Shown: positions 37,301 to 49,472, counted from the first letter of the stretch. The stretch is 64,000 nucleotides of DNA from Apostichopus japonicus (GCF_037975245.1 NC_092576.1:45748111-45812110); one strand, 5' to 3'. The notes: generated by a model from the letters alone, not told the origin. Translations and numbers: made by a program.

Positions 37301-38764
37301 TCATATTATTATCATGATATTTCTAACAACCACATTGTAGATAGAAACACTTAACAAAGCATGATAAAAGAGAGCATTAGAAACTTGTATTCTACACAGA
37401 ATCAAATAATAAATAATAAAAATATCAAATTACACGCAAGGAAAAATGTTGCTTTATTTTTTTGAAGAAGAATGTTTTAACAGTTTTATATATGTAGTGT
37501 TTGCAATTTTATTTGTAAAACAAAACTTAAACTATATAACATTTTGTTTTCACACAGATTTTCTTATTGTCTACTACCATTGCACTTGAATAAAACGAGT
37601 GTGCTGTCGAAATTACAGGAAAAAAATATTGAAGGTAATAATTAACACCTAATTGGTGTCTGATATGTAATTAGTAATAATAAATATTGCTTTTGCATTC
37701 ATAAAAATATAGTACATAATTAAATAAATCAATAATGCATGTAAAAATAAATTTCGTTTTTTTTTGTCTTTTAGTTCTTTGGTATCCATCAGTTGTCTGG
37801 TATCAGCTCAATATTCAGTCTGGTCATTGGCAGGTTCGGAATAATTAAATAATTACTGCAATTCTGCTTACTGACAAGTATAAACTACTTACAACGTGTT
37901 TGATAATTACCTTCCGGTCTGGTTACTATCATTTTAATTGATCACTTTAGTGCATCGCTATTGGAAGTTATGTGTCTTTGAAAGCAACGGACTTAATATA
38001 TTATGATGGGTTACTCAACATAAGCAACGTAATGCATAACAATAGTTAGTTTGTTGTTCTAAAGAAAAGAACGAATAACACCAGGTTTAAAATTCACTAA
38101 ACTTACTGCCTCATATCGAAGCCAAATATTCATTAAATATAGAACATAGTGTTTTTGAAAAAGTGATATAAATAACTGCGATAATGATTGGCGTTGCAAT
38201 CATAATATTCAGTATAAATAAGGAAAATGTATAACTTGTTCATATAATCGTTGTGCTCAAGTTAGATTTGTTAGGGATGCTTGAATTGTTAGAATGTACT
38301 GTTGTCAGCGTTTGATAATTACTGTTTTTTGCAAGAATGATACCTTAAGCAAAATTAATTATTTTTTTTATCAAATAAATTGTTTTCGTTTCAGCATAAA
38401 ATTGGTTACAATGATCTGACAGAGGAAGAATATAACAAAGAGGTAAGGATTGAAATTTTTAAATGATTGAACAGATGTTTTTTGGGTAGATATTTGATCG
38501 GAATGAATTTAAATTTAAAGTTTTGATGAATGTTACCGAATTATTTTGCCATCCATCACCATGCTGTATGACGTCACTTCCGTTTCCATATCTCAGTAGA
38601 ACAGCGCGCTTTTCCAGTGAGCTTGAATTTAATACCGCTTTTATTGACATATATTTGTCCTTAAAATTGGCGCTCGTGTACTAAATTACTATTTGCTACC
38701 ATTTTTTAAAATCATTACGTATTTGCTTCACCAGATTCTTATGTTTGGAGAAATGAAGAACCAG
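31280..38764 (+). CDS. Gene B: Ig-transmembrane-NACHT-LRR receptor
   Basis: Thirteen exons joined by compatible phases: 31280-31334 (signal peptide), 31629-31952 (Ig1), 32159-32797 (Ig2+Ig3), 33040-33387 (Ig4), 33693-33830 (transmembrane), 34087-34127 and 34527-34554 (juxtamembrane), 35225-36753 (NACHT), 36972-37180 (LRR-like), 37558-37634, 37775-37833, 38395-38442 and 38735-38764. Together they give at least 1,175 codons with no internal stop. The start is chosen because the ATG opens a hydrophobic leader ending at a GTAAGT donor. Predicted topology: Ig ectodomain outside, NACHT inside. NACHT proteins (STAND ATPases) act as oligomerising switches in innate immunity, so a ligand-gated membrane sensor is the natural inference. 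The last exon and stop are unresolved: weak candidates are 38923-38961 and 40865-40905. Without transcripts, alternative splicing or two overlapping genes cannot be excluded. Confidence 0.75.
31629..33387 (+). CDS. Gene B ectodomain: four Ig-like domains in three exons
   Basis: Exons 31629-31952, 32159-32797 and 33040-33387, all entering and leaving in phase 1. Domains 1 and 3 resemble each other (VSCQF..IHWY..GSLVINRVAIKHE versus LYCSG..VVWEK..DSLLLYNIDIHHEGLYSC). Domains 2 and 4 also resemble each other (a Cys-rich start, then LxCxVxxxRPxxxLxW and a late LxC strand). The order is therefore V-like, C-like, V-like, C-like, which suggests duplication of a two-domain module. Domain 1 lacks the second Ig cysteine: the YxC position reads TFSVLQF. 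Domains 2 and 3 are fused in one exon, implying intron loss. Several N-x-S/T sites fit an extracellular location. The ligand is unknown. Confidence 0.75.
33693..33830 (+). CDS. Gene B transmembrane exon
   Basis: A polar Pro/Thr-rich stalk (GRGQHTTLFPRTEQTNPQP) is followed by about 22 hydrophobic residues beginning IIIAVIAFVIIVMIILGL and then FFK as a stop-transfer charge. Phase 1 at both ends. It is flanked by Ig exons upstream and cytoplasmic exons downstream. Confidence 0.78.
34087..34554 (+). CDS. Gene B juxtamembrane exons with a tyrosine motif
   Basis: Two small exons, 34087-34127 and 34527-34554, link the membrane helix to the NACHT exon. Across the junction they read SDIYEKVPMIPQEP. 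A tyrosine preceded by Ser-Asp-Ile and followed by Glu-Lys-Val has the general shape of a phosphotyrosine docking site or a YxxPhi sorting signal. That role is inference. Confidence 0.55.
35225..36753 (+). CDS. Gene B NACHT exon (intact Walker A and B)
   Basis: One 1,529-bp exon holds the whole ATPase and helical region. Walker A is PGYGKTT with the lysine codon at 35485-35487. Walker B is LLILDAFDEY with Asp codons at 35704 and 35713 and Glu at 35716. A sensor-like ILTTRSAYLP follows, then DNPVLGDLCQVPLF, which resembles the NLR winged-helix region. Further on, VRFYHSLFCEWYAAHY near 36367-36414 matches the F-H-x(4)-E-x-x-AA signature of NLR helical domains. The end carries the family block YMYRFACGLSPTAA. 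The NACHT core, Walker motifs and spacing look functional. The exon enters in phase 1 and leaves in phase 0, exactly as in gene C. Confidence 0.88.
36972..38764 (+). CDS. Gene B C-terminal exons: one LRR-like unit and a conserved tail
   Basis: Exons of 209, 77, 59, 48 and 30 bp. The 209-bp exon and the start of the 77-bp exon resemble a single leucine-rich repeat (FKELWIEQ...LTDVFLYILKCERLSSISFSYCLLP). The 59-bp exon carries WYPSVVWYQLN, shared with genes A and C. The 48-bp exon carries an acidic LTEEEYNKE, paralleling LSDEEYENK in A and VDRDYDRE in C, so a tyrosine in an acidic context is kept in all three. Confidence 0.68.
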
Positions 38765-38961
38765 GTAATGTTGTTAAATTATTTAAGTGTTGATTGTCGA
38801 TTCTTTCACTTGAGTGGCATTGAATTGGATGTCGGGTTTGTCCAATTATAGACAAGACTCAAGTGTACATCGTCATCACACATATTATATACATAATGAA
38901 AATTGCTGTGGTTATCTATTAGCGTGTGGTACATATGTGTGACATAGAATATGATGATACG

Positions 38962-41900
38962 GTAAGGAAGCAAGAATATATATCACTCGGCATAAATACG
39001 AGAAATGAAATAACATGAGAAATGCATATGTATTTTAGATCCTCCTGCAAGCAGGATCTCGCGAAGAAGGCATCGTTGCCTTATCAAAGCCGCAAGCTCA
39101 CCGAAGCCAGTCTCTTAGATTCATATGTAACGTCAATGATTGTGAATTGTCAGTTGTCAACAACTCTGTAACTGGACGACATACATTAATCTTGGAGTGA
39201 CTCGAACTCGGGACCTTCTGATGGAAAGGCACCGGCGTTCACCACTGAGCTAACACTCCCATATGAAATGAATGAACATATTGCTGTAAGGTTAAGCTAA
39301 AATAGTAAAAGATTATACCATAAGTTATATTAATGCGCAAGAAACACCGCTGTTGTAATAATTTAAAGTATTGTGTTTATCGATATTGAATATGTTATTC
39401 GAGTGTATATGTAAAATTCACACCACAATTTTTGTTACCATATTTTGTTGAACTTTCACTCCATAGAATCACACCAATTGATTGTGAACGGTTCGTCGCG
39501 AGTGATGTATTTGGACAATAACCAGGGACATAGCTTACTACAACAGCTAGCATTACAAAATTGGATCTGTTTCAAATCCAACATTGTGGTGCCAACCGGG
39601 TCTGAGGGTGTAACCTAGAAATGAACTGCACGGCACTACTTGTTTACACTCATTGATTTTCTCTGATTTTACTTGGAGCCGCTCTTCATATACCAAGGAA
39701 AAAACTATGGGACCCGTTACACAAGGCATTAGCTTTCGTTGATACTGAAATTGCACTCAAGTATGATCTTTGACTTGAATCTCGAAGTCGTGTTAGGAGA
39801 TAAGGATTGCAAAATTGCTATATAAACCATCAAGATGGACGTTTGTAAATAAATTTAATGAAATTCAATAAACAACATCGTACTTCTATATAATATATAT
39901 TACTATACGTCAACAACGCTTGAAATTATGAAAACAATGTTGCATCTTAACATACATATAGTGGAAAAAAATTACCGCTGTTTTAATACATGGTTGACGG
40001 AGTACACAGGAGGTATAATAAGCGTTAATCCAACGTTTTGTTTTGAGCTTAATAAATTAAATTTACTACAATGTTCTACCATATAATCTGCAATGTACTT
40101 CACACTAACAACGCTTGAAATAATAAACCATTCTCAAGACAATCAGATTACTTGATGCTTGTCCAGAATAAGTGTGATGGCAAGAAACACCGCTGTCGTA
40201 AAGAATGTTCGAAGCTTACTTTATTTAAAAACTGAATGGACTTGACAAACTTTTTTTATGACCAACTAGTAGTGGTAATGTTTGCATTAATGTGTTATTT
40301 AACTTTACAGACAGTAAATGCACATAATTGCAATCTACATTGGTGTGTAATGCAGATGCTAAGGCTGATAATGTTAAGCAAAAGCCAAGTAATTAACAAC
40401 TTCAAGCCTAAAGAACAAATCCTATTATGCATCTTTTATCAATCAATTGTAAATACTGTTATGAATTTTAATAAGTTTCACTCTAAACTCATCATGCTGT
40501 AAATATAAGGCTATTGTTGATTATTACATGGAAAATTCCGATAGGTTGCTTGAGTTTACTTTCCTTTCCTTATTTTGTTATTCGTGTTGTATGAGCTATA
40601 ATGGACCTTTAATGTAGATGGTCAGTAACTAATTGCTATAACGGCAGTGGTGTGTATATGATCTGAAAGGTATTTGGCGGGAGGGGTTAGTTATAATGCT
40701 CAAATTATGTTCGTATTACCAACTAAAGCAGTGTCCCATTACGGTAATGGGACTCATTCTGGTTGTTATCCTGCACCCGATCGCGACCTTCTTCCACACT
40801 AAGGATTGCTCTGGCTTAGACATCAATTACAAATTTGCAACAGTAACATATTTGTAATTACCAGGTAATCAAGATGACAAGATGATCTTGACAAATACAG
40901 ATCAGGTAAGTAATAATCTGAATATGGAAATGGTTATTAAGGACATCCATAACTGAAAGGTTAGTTTCAAGTGTTTGCACTACCTCGAATAGAATCAACA
41001 ATAGAAACCTGTCGCAAACAGAGATTTATTTGGCAGTAGAGCTCCGAACAAAAAATCGAGAATGAAAGGTGAATTGACTGAAACTAAAACAAAAATTACT
41101 TCTAAGAAGTAAATGCTTCTAAACCAGATACTTTCCCAGGGTTAAAGAATAGATGATATAATAAACAGACCGAGTGTCGCCATAAATTACTAACATATTC
41201 TGAGTATTTTTTTATAAATTGAACTTGAAGATCTATGATCCTTATTTTAAGTTATTTATATATATATTATTTTTCTTTGCTATATTTCCTATTGTATGCA
41301 TTGGTATTACTCTATCATTGATTGCTGAATGTCATATGTTCTTGGTCTAGTTGTTTTGTTATATAACTAGTTTGTTTGCTTCTTCTACAGAAGGGGCTGG
41401 GGGGGGGGGGAGGGGGTTCCTAAGTCTTCTATTGCGTTTATTATATGATATATTTATGATTTTTGTAAAGAATTTTAGGTTTTTAGAATTTCTAATAACG
41501 TTTCTTACAAGAGAATGGCAGGAAATACATAACTCCAATATTTCTCACAGACGTATAAGTACATTTCAATGAAGAAAACGAAAATTAAATGAAAATTAAA
41601 GAAATATCACGTTTTGGAATGCTGCTGGACAAAATGTGGTTTCGTTTTAGTTCGTGTATCATTACGGATAACTGTAACACATCGGGGCCATATAGACAGC
41701 TTCATCGCTTCTGATGACACGACCATACCTCCTCGTATATGTACTATCCTACGTGATAGATTGAGAAAAGCCACGTTTGTTCATTGGTCTCTCACTTTTA
41801 AAGCGTACTGCTTATATCCAATTGTGTAACAAAACATGGGAATATTGGGAGTGATTGCAATGAGCTGTAATACACCAACATCATTGAGGGCGCATCACTA

Positions 41901-44236
41901 TTCGTAAAATGTTGTGTACAATTGGTGTGCTAATAGAACGTTAACATTTCATAGCAGAAAATGCGTTGCAATGATATTTTTAGAGCGCCATCACAGCGTA
42001 ATCTCTTAAAATGTAATTCCGTAAGTTTCGTAAAGACTTTAATACAATAGAACCTTTCAGTACTGCATTAAAATCAAATCCAGTGTGGTTTTTCAATGAA
42101 TAATTTCCGGCTGAGTTAAAGAAAGCAAGAGGCAGTAATGTAATTGAACTATATTTCTGAATTATAGGAAACGATTGACAACGTCTTTATGATACATGTA
42201 ACATTTACTTTGTACGGTACATGAGATTTTTATTCGAGAATACCCAAGCTGATGTATAATTTTTGGGCAATTACACTGTCTGGACGTATACGACACTACA
42301 GCTATAAAACCATGTGTTACAGGAAACTATCAGCAAGGTTGAACAAGATTTCCAGCAAACAATCAGCAAACAGGTCATCAGAAATAGATAAGGTAGAGTG
42401 TTGGTCATAATCGCCTCTCAAATAGGTCTGGTAGTAATGTAAGGATTAACCAAAATTGTATCTGGCAATTGGTGATGTTAGGACATATTGCACGGTATTG
42501 TCAACGTAGCAGAAATGATCAGTTTCACCGTAGGGGCGTGGCCACGAGTGGGAAAGAGATTTGTACACTTTATACTTCTCTAAACTACACAGATCCAGGA
42601 CTACGGGGAAGAGAACTGGATTTTAGGCCACATTCTTAACGTTCTTAAACCATGTGTCATAAAGTAAATGTTAGTTAATTGACTCACGGTACTTCTGAAT
42701 ACGTATAAAGTTATTGCAAGGTGAAGATAAATAATGTTTCATGTTCGGCCCATGTAGATACCGGTGCTGCCATATGTGTTGAAAACGCCTCAATAATAAA
42801 ACACTCGTCCATGGTAAATACTAAAATTCTGAACTAGGATAAAGGCTTTATCAGAACTGTTCTTAAGAATGAGGGTAGCTGTAAATACATTGATTTTAAA
42901 TACTTTTGCAGATTAAATTGTATCTTGCACATGGGCTCCAAACTGATTCCATCATTAGCACCGATTTCCTCCAGGCTAAATAGTTTTTTAAGATGTTAAA
43001 TAAGACAAATATGAATTTTCATTACAAGAGGTTATACCATTGGCATAATACGAATTTAACGATGTGCTCACCGTTTGAGGTGATATCAAATTACCTAATA
43101 TTAACATATTGTCTAGTGGCAGAAACAACGAATCCACAGATCGACACGTTATTGAGTTTTTAAAGATACTTCAGAAAGAGTTGACCGTAATGCAGATAGC
43201 ATAACGGCTTCTCAATGAATCAGTTGGTGCCGATGGGGCGTAAGCTCGGTGAAGTATTATTAAACATACGATATGTATAGATCAAAAAGCAGAGGTTTAA
43301 AGCATGCATGAAAGACAAGCCGACTATTTACATAACAAAAGTTACATATCTTGCCTAACTATATATACAACATGTTTCATTATATATACTGAACCAGTCG
43401 CATACATTGTTCTCATATTTTAGTGTGTTTGAAGCCATGAACACATGAATGACTCACAATAACTGATTGTCTTTGTCACTTAAAGACTTCATGTACCTAA
43501 CTGGTACCCAATGCTTCAGTGGTAATGATGCAGTTGTGCTATCATGACACCCCCACCAAAAATTCAAATGTCTTCAGTCGAAAGCGGTGTTCGCAGGATT
43601 TCAAAGATAGCGTGGGTTCCTATCACTCCCTCCCCCCTATCCCCCGTTCTTAGGCATATTAAAATGATGGAAAGGCGAATGTGGGATTTGCAAAGAAGGA
43701 TTGTAGCACCTTGGTTTTTGAAACCGACTCCCATGAAGAGTGGTGAGGTGGCCCTCTTAACCCCCAACCCCTCAAAATAAGAGGTAATATAAAATTGTAA
43801 TTTGTTCTAATCCTTTTTTGGCTTATTATATCTAATAATAATGGAAATTAATTCTTCTCGACTCAATGAAAAAAAAAAACCAAACTGAACGATTTTACCC
43901 TGACTCAATATGTGACGGTGTGCACGCTACAGCTCCACAATAAATGTATTTGAGTTGAAGATTAACATAGTACGAACATGCAATACGTATTTGTATTATC
44001 GCCATGCTCTCGCACAAGACAATCAAACCACCAGAGGAGACCAAAGTCCTTGGTGATAACAACCAAGTCAGGGTTTGCATAAATAGTTTAATATCGTTAA
44101 ATATTATTTTATGTTTGCTCTTTGTTAAGTGGCTCGCAATGTAGAATACAAAGTCCATCTTGGTATGCACTGTACAGTATCAAGGGGATGGTTGTCGTTT
44201 CTGTATGTGAACACACCTACTGCATAAGCAACCAAG
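38962..44236. other. Interval between genes B and C
   Basis: It contains the SINE at 39037-39262 and otherwise AT-rich sequence. Short exon-like pieces bounded by AG and GT occur at 40865-40905 and 42323-42373 (ETISKVEQDFQQTISKQ), but I cannot tie them to gene B. G-runs occur near 41400. No other gene is supported. Confidence 0.4.
39037..39262 (-). mobile_element. tRNA-derived SINE
   Basis: On the minus strand the head starts GGGAGTGTTAGCTCAGTGG, containing an RNA polymerase III A box (TAGCTCAGTGG, 39242-39252). A B box GTTCGAGTC lies at 39199-39207, with the tRNA-like spacing between them, and CACTCC can close an acceptor-like stem with the first bases. The tail ends in a small hairpin AGATCCTGCTTGCAGGAGGATCT-type sequence (39037-39059). 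The extra length beyond a tRNA and the tail mark it as a SINE, not a tRNA gene. Confidence 0.75.
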
Positions 44237-47200
44237 ATGGCTGACGTCAAAATATCTGACGGTAAGTTCCTCTCTGTTTCTGCGTATTGTGTTTTGATCT
44301 GTTTGGGCTTTAGTATAGACTTTTGTCCGCATTATCGTCTACGAAACTTTAAAGAAGTACGTTTAATTTCTTCTGACGGATATAATAAAGAAATACTCGA
44401 ACAGATTGACCTTGCTTTACATGAAATGAAAACTGCGTTATCGATGTCTTATATTTATCGTTTATAACAATTGTAACAATGGTATTTGTTACATAATTAT
44501 GGATAATGATGCAGCGTATAGTTTACTAACTTGCATGATTATGTTATTAACTATCACAGTCCAGATAATTAGGGTGACGCCATTAACAATTATTACAAAT
44601 GTACCTGTAATACGTAACATAATTCATCTCCTTCTTCTGTTACTGATTGAACTGGGTTTTTATATATTTTTTCTTATAATTCTATTATAGGAAAATACAC
44701 TAGATTCAAGACTGGTTTGAAAATACATTACGAGTCATTATATAGCACAGTGCAACCAGTTCCATGCATTGGCGGAAAACGTTACCATGTAAATGATTTA
44801 TACCAGAGCGTTGGTGTTGTATACCTTAAAACCAATAGGCCTGCTTATAGAGGCCCGCTATGGGATCGACTCGAATCATATCATAGTATTTTGAATGACG
44901 AAAGAGTCAAATCTGGAAAGCGTATCATCGAAGCCCCTCAAGGATATGGCAAAACAGTACTGGCTCTTCAATTTGCTTTTGATTGGTGTAAACAAGTCAA
45001 GGATTCTCCAATGAAAGATGTCGATATTTTCATATTTGTTCAAGTAAAGAAATTAAGTTATGTAAAGTCTTTCCCAAAATTAGTCAAAAGAATGTTTTTC
45101 CAACAAGACTCTAAAATTACTGAGAAGAACGTCCACAACATTCTTCTCACGTCGAAGTCAGTGTTGTTGCTGGTTGATGTCGGTAGAGAAGATATCGGTA
45201 ATTACATTAAAGAAGGAAGTGACTTGGATCGCATCATTCAAGGAGAGGTGTATCCAAATTTCGAAGTCATCCTAATGACGAGACCGTTATCACTAGAGCT
45301 AGAACCGCAAGTGAAACGTCTGAAACTTATTGGTTTTGACAAGAAAGCCCAGGAAAATTACATTTCTAAATCTTTACTGGACAGTAATCAAGCTAAGCTA
45401 GAGAAGACGAAAAAGATCATTCTAGATAATCCGGTTCTTGGTGATTTATGTAAAGTTCCTCTACTGTTTGCAGTGTTTTCACACCTAGGACATGGGAACG
45501 ACAACATCTCTAACTTTACCACCCTTACCAACTTTTTCAATGAGATCATAAAATCTTTCCATCAGCAATTTCGAAAACACGGTGCGTTAAGTGAACAGTT
45601 TAAGCACATGGACTTATTCGAAGGTGCCCATCTGAAACTAAACAAAATGGCTTTTGATAGACTTGTAGAAGACAACGATAATGCTGAGTGGGAACTTGAT
45701 GAAATAAATAGTCTCTTGGATCGCAACTTTATCGAAAAATACTTGAAAACAGGAATTCTCCAGCTGGATGAGAATATCCTTGTTGAGTTAGATTCGACGA
45801 GCGATGGAATGCAATACGAGAAGACTGTTAGGTTTTATCATAACATACTAACTGAGTGGTACGCGGCCCATTATTTGGTGGAGTCTGTACACAAAGCCGA
45901 TGAACTGAAGGAAGAGCTTCAAGAAGGTTACGTCTTTGACGTATTGGACAACTTTGAGCCATCTCAAGTACAATGTCTGTATCGGTTTGCTTGTGGAATC
46001 AACTCTGCGGCAGCGAAACACATCATCAACTACCTGCAGGAATATGAAGACAATGTACAGTTCAGTATGTTGTGTAGAGTGGAACAGACAGGAAGCGTGG
46101 ATGGAATATTGCAGAACATCAAAGAAATGTTCGCACGGGAATTCCAAGTTCATGACAGGGATTCCGCATTCGGTCAGAGAACCTACATACAGTTAATGGA
46201 AATTGCAGCCAGAGAAAAGGTAACTTATTTGATGTTTGTATAACGATTCATTCATTGTAATAATGGATCCAATTTGTATAATTAACGTATGACACATTAT
46301 GTGTTGTACATGAATATGATACATGCATGCAGAGTACATGCAAATATTACTAATTCAAGTCGCTCTGTATTCTTACTTTCGCCTTTTTTACATACTATAA
46401 ATTAAACATAGATACCCTAACACGTCGCAGAAAACGTTCCTTTCAATCTTGTTTTAAGATACATTTGATTGCAAATGCTTGGTAGGTAAAGTATCCACCG
46501 AATAGTTATCAACCACCCAGAAACGCCTTACATAATGTACACCCGAGGCATTGCTTTAATTTCACCTATATAAAGTGTGTAATGTACCATAAAGTCAGCC
46601 CAGGATTGTTCTTATCTGATCAAATTGTTTGCATTTCCATCGCCTCAGGAGGGTAATTGTCAATCCCCAAGACGTTATCAAAATAACTGCGATAATTACC
46701 TGATAACAAGAAACGCTTTGAGACACGAAAGGATATTCAAGATTAATAGTCGCAAGCAATATCTTGCATTGCTATTTTCCTTGATATCTTTGTTTCAAGA
46801 CCGTAGGTAATTCCACAGAATATTACCTAATATTAACTAATGTTCGGTTTAAAAGTTTTTAAATTTTGTTAACTCAACGATAATTGGAGGACAATTATGA
46901 TGATTTTTAATTAACATTGGCTGTTTTCATATTATTTTATTCGTATTTTATCATTTATCATATTTTTTAATTCAAAGTATTATTTTAAGTGTTTTGGCTA
47001 TTTGTCTTTGACAGATATGTATCTCGCGCCTCTATCTCAATGAAACATTCAACACAGTATGTATGTATACGGGTGATATCATACTTAACACACATGTTCG
47101 TCTCCCACCTCTGCAAACTCTGGAGAGTATTTGGATTGAAAAGAGCAGGGTTTATTTCCTAGATGAAGACGTCGATGGAGTATTTTTCTATGTATCCAAC

Positions 47201-49472
47201 TGTCCTAATATCAAGATCATTTAGTAAGTAACTTGGTTTGAAGTAGGATATACATGGACGAGTGATTGGTTTCTCCACATGGTGAAATACCACAGTCACG
47301 TAGTGAGGTACACTGAATAATTGGGCCTCAATAATCCCAGTGACCCTACTGCATATTATTTCCTGATTACAAGGAATCCATTCCGAGTCCCCACTGATAC
47401 CAATGGATTCGATGAAATCTCATTATTATGCTCACGATGACGTGAATGGTCGTATACTTCCACTTCCCTATTTGTTTTTAATCAAAACAGAACAGTTATT
47501 AAGTAAATTATCTAGCAAACATAATCAAGACATGTTGAACTTTACATCCAAATGTTATTAACATTGGTAGTTTTCAGAAACTGTATAGATGCTTTACAAC
47601 GATGCTTAGAAACAAAATGAATTACTATGTAATACTGCTGACTGTCGTCGAGTATAATACCTTTTGACGTAATCTACTACCAGTAGGATATTTGTGTCGA
47701 TCTCTAAGTGTTACCATAGGGATAGGATTAAGGTCAGTCTAACACTAAATATCACACATGTACGCATTAGGTATCAGTCGTTGAACTTTTGTTAACCTAG
47801 TGTTTATCATTTAATGTACAATTTAATAAACATTTAACGTAATATTTCCCTATTTTCCATCCAGTTTCGGCAATTGCTTTCTCCCACGGTCTATCAAGGA
47901 AAGTCCAAATCTTGCAATACTTCGAGAGAGAAATGTCGCAGGTACAGACAAAATGTTCCTACTGAGATGTTAAAACTTACAACTTGACGTCACGATTTGC
48001 AATACATACCACATTAACATAGATTGCCATGTGTAGTTTCATAGGTAGATTGATACATGTGGCAAGTAATGTATAAGATAATGGATGCTCCACCAATAAT
48101 ACAAGTTCGTTTGATGCCTTATATATGTCGAGGGATGTATAAATTTGTGTATTTCTCGACGTATGTTTTAACAAGTGAAGGCTCAGTTGTAAAAATAAAT
48201 GATGTTACCATATTACCTGATACCACGATCCTTTTACAACATTCATACATTAATTTTTTTTTTTCAGTTCATTGGTTTCCTTCGGTAAACTGGTACTATC
48301 TTAACCTAACTTCGAGAACTTGGGAGGTATGTTATCAAGATGACATTACATACAAAAACATTGAACATTAGACTTCTTGAAAGTTCTTATATCTGTCGTT
48401 AATCTCCTAAAAACACTGTTCCTCTAATTTAATTCATACAAGTGATTAGGTGACGTTATCGATAATTATCACCATGTTATGGTAGGGAAATGTTATTTAC
48501 ATTATAAACATTTACAAAGTCGTTATTGTTATCATAAAAGATCTGTTAAAACATTGTTTTTTTCATTATATACCGAGGACCACCAGATCGTTATTATAAA
48601 TTAGTTAACAAAGTTTCCGGATATTTACCCTTGAATGGGAAAGCCGTCCAAAGCAATGTCAAAGGTCAATAACTGGGAAGACTTTAGGAGCTTTATGTAA
48701 CGTATCTTGTATGATATAATCATAATGAACACACAAATCATCACGTGATTTGTCATTAATTATTATATTGTAGAGAATAAATAACATTTTTGTTGCTAAG
48801 TGTTGTAATCCAGCCACTGAAACTGTAACGATCATGTTTTCATATTTCTCTTTCAGCGAAACTCAGCTCGCAATCCGCTGGTTGACAGGGATTATGATAG
48901 AGAGGTGAATCACAGTTACTTTCAATTATTATCGTGATTGTGAATTTGTTAAAAAAGGTTTGAATGGTTGATAAATATAGTAGAAACCCCAGAGGACAAA
49001 CATTTTGCACTATCACTAGTCAGTGCTACTAACATTACTGCTTGCAGTACAATGTGTTTATCGAGTTAATCAACATTTAACAACAACAATTTTTTTCGTA
49101 TATCGCCTTATTTGAGTATCTAATGCTGTGAAGTCATCTTAAATTCAACTCAGTTACCAAGTATAGTACCAGTTTCTTCACATATTGAAAACTGATCATT
49201 TTTCCTGGATTATAAAATTAAGGGCCTGGAAGAGTAATCACAGAAATGCAACCACAGTCCAGTGTATATTCATGTCCAATCTGATTTGTATCATTGCATA
49301 TTATTTTTAATACATAAATCAGTAATACCTGTACATATAAGCTTTAATCATAAATAGGTAAACCTAGATACTAGTTGGTAGTAATCATAAATGTAATGAC
49401 TAATTCTTGCTTTCTTTCCAATTTTCGTCGTATTTGCAGAAAGCTGATTTTGATGTTTTGCTGAAGCTTTAA
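44237..49472 (+). CDS. Gene C: cytosolic NACHT-LRR paralogue of gene B
   Basis: Exons 44237-44261 (start), 44691-46219 (NACHT), 47015-47223, 47865-47941, 48268-48326, 48857-48904 and 49440-49472 (stop TAA 49470-49472). They total 1,980 bp, a 659-residue protein. The ATG has a good context (ACCAAGATGG) and encodes only MADVKISD plus one base before a GTAAGT donor. There is no leader, Ig domain or membrane helix, so the product is predicted to be cytosolic. Exon lengths 1,529, 209, 77, 59 and 48 equal those of gene B. The terminal exon (KADFDVLLKL) occupies the place of the 30-bp exon in A and B but ends in a stop. No DEATH, CARD or PYD adaptor domain is visible, which is unusual for a soluble NLR. 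Confidence 0.82.
44691..46219 (+). CDS. Gene C NACHT exon, degraded Walker B
   Basis: Same length as in gene B. Walker A is QGYGKTV with lysine at 44951-44953. Walker B reads LLLVDVGRED: the first Asp (45176) is kept, but the second Asp of the usual D-x-x-D-E is Arg (45185) and the following Glu (45188) is kept. The sensor-like stretch is ILMTRPLSL. NPVLGDLCKVPLLF, VRFYHNILTEWYAAHY and CLYRFACGIN are all conserved. The protein may bind nucleotide but hydrolyse it poorly. That is inference from the residues. Confidence 0.85.

Noticed and set aside
39190-39262. A tRNA gene
   Set aside because: The A and B boxes fit, but the stems are imperfect and the sequence continues into a SINE body and tail.
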